From NCBI GenBank assembly GCA_033675265.1, contig JAUJYZ010000742.1, positions 424,780 to 488,779 of the forward strand: a DNA stretch of 64,000 nt, written 5' to 3'. Source of the DNA: Actinostola sp. cb2023 (Eukaryota > Cnidaria > Anthozoa > Actiniaria > Actinostolidae). Below are positions 60,251 to 64,000 of this stretch, in pieces; within the stretch, counting starts at the first letter, position 1, and each line of letters begins with the position of its first letter. Position numbers and translations under genes: made by a program. The notes under the pieces were generated by a model. The model was given only the letters and a program-made list of their open reading frames with translations. It did no database searches and was not told the origin of the DNA.

Positions 60251-63200
60251 CTGAGAGCTATAATATGTGAATTATATGCCCAACTCCAAGAAAATGAACG
60301 ACAGAGGTGCTGCTTGACCCGCAAAGCATTATGGGTTAAGTTATTTATATGCTCGAGCAGAATTGGGAAAAAGTGAGCGAGCATCAGTTCGAAAAACAAT
60401 TACATGACACCAACATGACGTGAACACCAAAAATGTAATTAGCGTGCGCTGTTTTCAAGTCGCAGAAGTCATGGTCTTTACATCAATGATTACGCCCGAA
60501 AAACGCTGGTGCAATGTTTATACCAACTAGGAAAGGTCAATATCACCAACATAGCTATGAAAATCGGAGTAAGTAGATCGTCAATATATAGAATTCTTAG
60601 ACGTCAAGGACAATCACGAAATAAGGATCAGAAAAAAGTACCTGGAAGGAAACTAAAAATACATGACCATTTACAACGACGAATGATACGATCGCTAACG
60701 GAGCTACGGACGACACAGATTCCCAGTAAACTGCAATACTCACAGAGATACAGCTCTATGCGGGCCAAGTTTCTCTGCTGCTTCCAGGACGCCAATTTAA
60801 GCAATTCCAGGTCGTGCGAATTCGAATGTTCGAAAGCCGGCTGAATTAGATTCCCAAGGAAGCACCTGGAGATCACCGTAAACTGTAATACTCACAGAAA
60901 TACAGCTCTTGCGGGCCAAGTTTCTCTGCTGCTTCCAGGACTCCAATTAGACACGTAGTCAAGTCCGATTTGAAGTGTTGTTCCCGCCAAAATAATTAGT
61001 TGCCGTTTTCGAGTTAAATACGATTTCAAGTCACAATGAGCACCGAGAAAAATAGACCAAATAAAATAGAAATGTATTTTATAAAATGACCGATTTTACA
61101 GAGTGATGTGTTATCGTGTGGAGAAAGCCCGCGAATATGATTTACAACTCATGACCTTGAAAATCGTGTTCCGGTATGTATCATGTTCCCACCGTGTTAA
61201 GTATTAAAAGCAGCTGTTTAGCGTTATCAACACTGTACAGATTAAGACAGTGTTGAAATACATTTTATTTCTATAAGTAGAGAACCTGCTGAGCAATTCA
61301 AAGTCGCACTAAGTTCCTCATGATATATTATATATTTACTACATGTAAATCCCTGATGTCATGTGACAAATAGCATTTCTGAGCTGATTGGATCTAAGGA
61401 TTTTAGGTAAAGTGAAAACAATAATAAATTAATACATTTGTACATACTAACAACTGGTATGCCCATGTGCTCCCTGAACATTGCATCTTTTATTGACTGA
61501 TATGGCATCACACGTACTGGTATAGCATAAGGTTTCACATTTCCTAATTCACTGGCCACCATGAACACCATTAAATGTGATGCTGCAGTTCTTTTCTTTC
61601 TGTACAGCTGCTTTGTGTATGCTAACAGATCATCTTTGAATTCTCTCAGTTTTCTCCCCAAACTTTGCTGCTTTGATTCAAGTACACACAACTCTCTAAG
61701 GCAGTCAGTTCTTTGACTCCTTGATCAGTCCTTCAAATCCAGTCATGTTCCAAGATAGTTCCATTTTAATTTCCTCTGGTGTATTTGGAACTGTTCTTTT
61801 TTTCTCATAGACTTTGGTTGAATGTTTCAAGCCATCGTTTAAAAAGACCATCTCATCTTGGAGCCATGAGACTATGATGGATATGTCCTCAAGAAAGCAT
61901 CTCTCTCTATCTTTCATTCCAAGACTTGAGACAAATTCAACCCTATGTTTGTATTCCTGTGTATGCTTGTCCAGTTCTCCATCATCAAGATTCTCATCCC
62001 CAGCCCACATTCCTGACATATACTCTCTAAGTCCTTTCCTGACATCGCATGCATCTGCCATCTGCCATTATCTACCCTTTGGATTACTTTCATGGATATT
62101 CTTAAGAGCAGTTACCTATATACATGTATGGACATGATTAACATTTGAACAGGTGAAATATCACCAAAAATGTGACTTTTCCTATGTACATATTTTACAG
62201 TAGGTACTTTGTACAGTACTTTGACTAACAACTTACCCATGCAGAACTAGTAAAGCTGAAACCTGGTTACTTATTTTTGCTTGTTTCATTTCTAGCATCA
62301 AAGTTGTACTTGGCAAAGCTTTTTTGATTGACATGCATGGTCATATATGTGACCCCCAGCTAGTAAGGACCCATTCACATTACTGTACCTGAATTTGGGC
62401 ATCCCGCTTAAACCCTGAATCTTTAATCCTTTTCAAAAGCTGTGTTGATCCAAGTCCAGCTATATTGACATATGCCTAGGTATTAAGACAAAATGTACAT
62501 TAATTGATCACAATATTCAGAAGTATGCTATAATGAATCTAAACACTGGAGCCTTGTTTCAGGCTTTTGTACAATCTCAAAGTATAGTGAGTGTGAGATG
62601 ATTAAAAATTGAAAATACAGCGTAATATGGAATTGTAAATTGGATGGTGGAATGAAAGACATAATAGAATTTCCCCTTCTTTACAAGAAAATATTTCCAA
62701 ATAATTATCGTGCTACAAATACTTGAAATAAATCTATCTATCTATATTATATAGATTAAATATGACGAAGAAGAAGAGACGCAGGCAACCTCTGACTGTT
62801 CCAAATAATATATTAACGTTTCGTCATATTTAATCTATTGATATGGAGAGCAGACTGTGAATTCCTTCTGGAATCCTTCTACTGGAAGCTCGTCATTGGC
62901 CTACCTTTTCTCATATTCAAGTTTTATATATATATTATATATATATACTTTTTAGAGTAAAAGAAAAAGAAAAATGTGAAGGATTATACATGTCCCACTC
63001 CAGCTCTGTGTTTTGTAATTTATAAATTCAATAAATAAGCCAATCAGCCCTATAACATGGATAAAAAATCCTGTCTGACAAATCTATTTTACAAACCTTA
63101 TCTGTTTTGTATGTGTGTTGATTCCTTTGTCGAATTCCTTTCTGTGGTGTTACACCATGTTGCTTCTCAATATCAAAGGGATTGTTACCCTTCAGTTCGA

Positions 63201-63666
63201 CCATTTCCTGTGGTGATAATGTACATCACAATGTGGATAATCCTGATACAGCCCCCTCTACAAATTCGCCCCCCTACTATCCACCTCTTCCTGACAATTC
63301 AAAAACAGATTCACAACTCTCTTCAATCACTATTTCCCTACTTTCCTCAACCATCACTTCCTCACTTTTTTCAACAACAAACTGTACACAATCACCAGCT
63401 ACAGTCGTTTGCAAAATAGTTGACACAAATAGTCTTTTTTATACCGATATTTCAGAAATGTGACACTGCGCCTGAAATAATATTCTTAGAACTCTCAACC
63501 CCCCTTTCCCCCACTACAATATTGAGTGGTGAACACGACGCAGTAGATCGACATCGCCCTCAATCAACATTGGAAAGGGGGAGGGGGGACGAAAACCCAA
63601 ATTCGTGCGTGCCAAAAAGTGTCCGAATTTCTCAAAGTGTGTCAAGGTATTATTGCCAACGATTGT
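60251..63666 (-). repeat. Array unit 8, inverted copy with differences
   Basis: Contains the Tc1-like fragment (60509-60844, plus strand here) and the exon frames 61359-61691 and 61705-62061. It keeps the codon deleted in left-arm unit 8 but as AAA instead of GAA (K for E). It also has REHMGIPVV where all other units have RDHMGMPVV. Other differences lie near 62326, 62709, 63272 and 63527. Confidence 0.8.
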
Positions 63667-64000
63667 CTGAGAGCGTATAATATGTGAATTATATGCCCAA
63701 CTCCAAGAAAATGACGACCAGAGGTGCTGCTTGACCCGCAAAAGCATTATGGGTTAAGTTATTTATATGCTCGAGCAGAATTGGGAAAAGTGAGCGAGCA
63801 TCAGTTCGAAAACAATTACATGACACCAACATGACGTGAACACCAAAAATGTAATTAGCGTGCGCTGTTTTCAAGTCGCAGAAGTCATGGTCTTTACATC
63901 AATGATTACGCCCGAAAAACTGCTGGGCTGCAATGTTTATAGCCAACTAGGAAAGGTCAATATCCCAACATAGCTATGAAAATCGGAGTAAGTAGATCGT
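63667..64000 (-). repeat. Start of array unit 7, inverted copy, dense indels
   Basis: Matches the right end of a unit but with many one-base insertions and deletions (for example near 63655, 63714, 63741, 63921 and 63964). This is far above the rate between any two left-arm units and typical of unpolished long-read sequence. Confidence 0.75.

Larger units (their letters stand above)
31140..64000. repeat. Giant near-perfect inverted repeat, arms at least 16.4 kb
   Basis: Every feature from about 31140 to 47570 recurs on the opposite strand from 47571 to the window end, with mirrored coordinates summing to 95141-95152. Arms differ by scattered homopolymer indels and few substitutions, mostly near the centre and beyond about 61 kb. 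There is no unique spacer. Confidence 0.95.

Noticed and set aside
1..64000. tRNA, rRNA or other structured RNA genes
   Set aside because: I saw no cloverleaf with a conserved B-box-like core or rRNA stretch by eye; a covariance-model scan would be needed to exclude small ones.

Overview
The window looks like nuclear DNA of a marine invertebrate, most likely a sponge or cnidarian. It is AT-rich and intron-containing, with consensus GT..AG junctions, no bacterial-style operons, and many metazoan transposable elements (BEL/Pao, a tyrosine-recombinase element, TTAA-type DNA elements, Tc1-like pieces, a CR1/L2-like LINE). The lineage is inferred from family resemblance, not proven. Few genes are intact; most coding stretches are exon fragments or decayed copies.

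Layout. 1-1257: the C-terminal end of a BEL/Pao Pol, its 3' LTR start, and a C-terminal tyrosine-recombinase domain. 1955-2299: a SANT/Myb-like exon. 3246-3933 (minus): a decayed OTU-like cysteine protease preceded by a textbook 2A ribosome-skipping motif. 5832-10033: a multi-exon gene remnant of a family I cannot name, whose large exon holds two transposons at precisely duplicated TTAA and TA targets. 7827-36000: a tandem array of eight near-identical ~3.4-kb units plus a 1.1-kb partial ninth. Each unit repeats the 3' part of that gene remnant and a piece of a Tc1-like transposase. Every internal unit boundary lies exactly at the end of a foldback MITE, which suggests the array arose by unequal recombination between two MITE copies.

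36001-47570: single-copy DNA with a candidate first exon (37507-37671), a TTAA element (38228-39362) abutting a second, larger TTAA element (39367-44506), and candidate exons of a gene encoding an Ig-like domain plus a TKL-like protein kinase. The larger TTAA element contains a 5'-truncated LINE, which in turn contains a 2.25-kb DNA transposon.

47570-64000: everything from about 31.1 kb to 47.57 kb repeated in inverted orientation with essentially no spacer. The turn-around is a 7-bp stem with a 6-nt loop inside the kinase DFG codons. The arms differ mainly by private homopolymer indels, and the kinase frame can only be read by choosing the correct version from alternate arms. I therefore consider a fold-back read or assembly artefact at least as likely as a real 33-kb palindrome. 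Features at 47.6-64 kb should not be counted as independent genes until this is settled.
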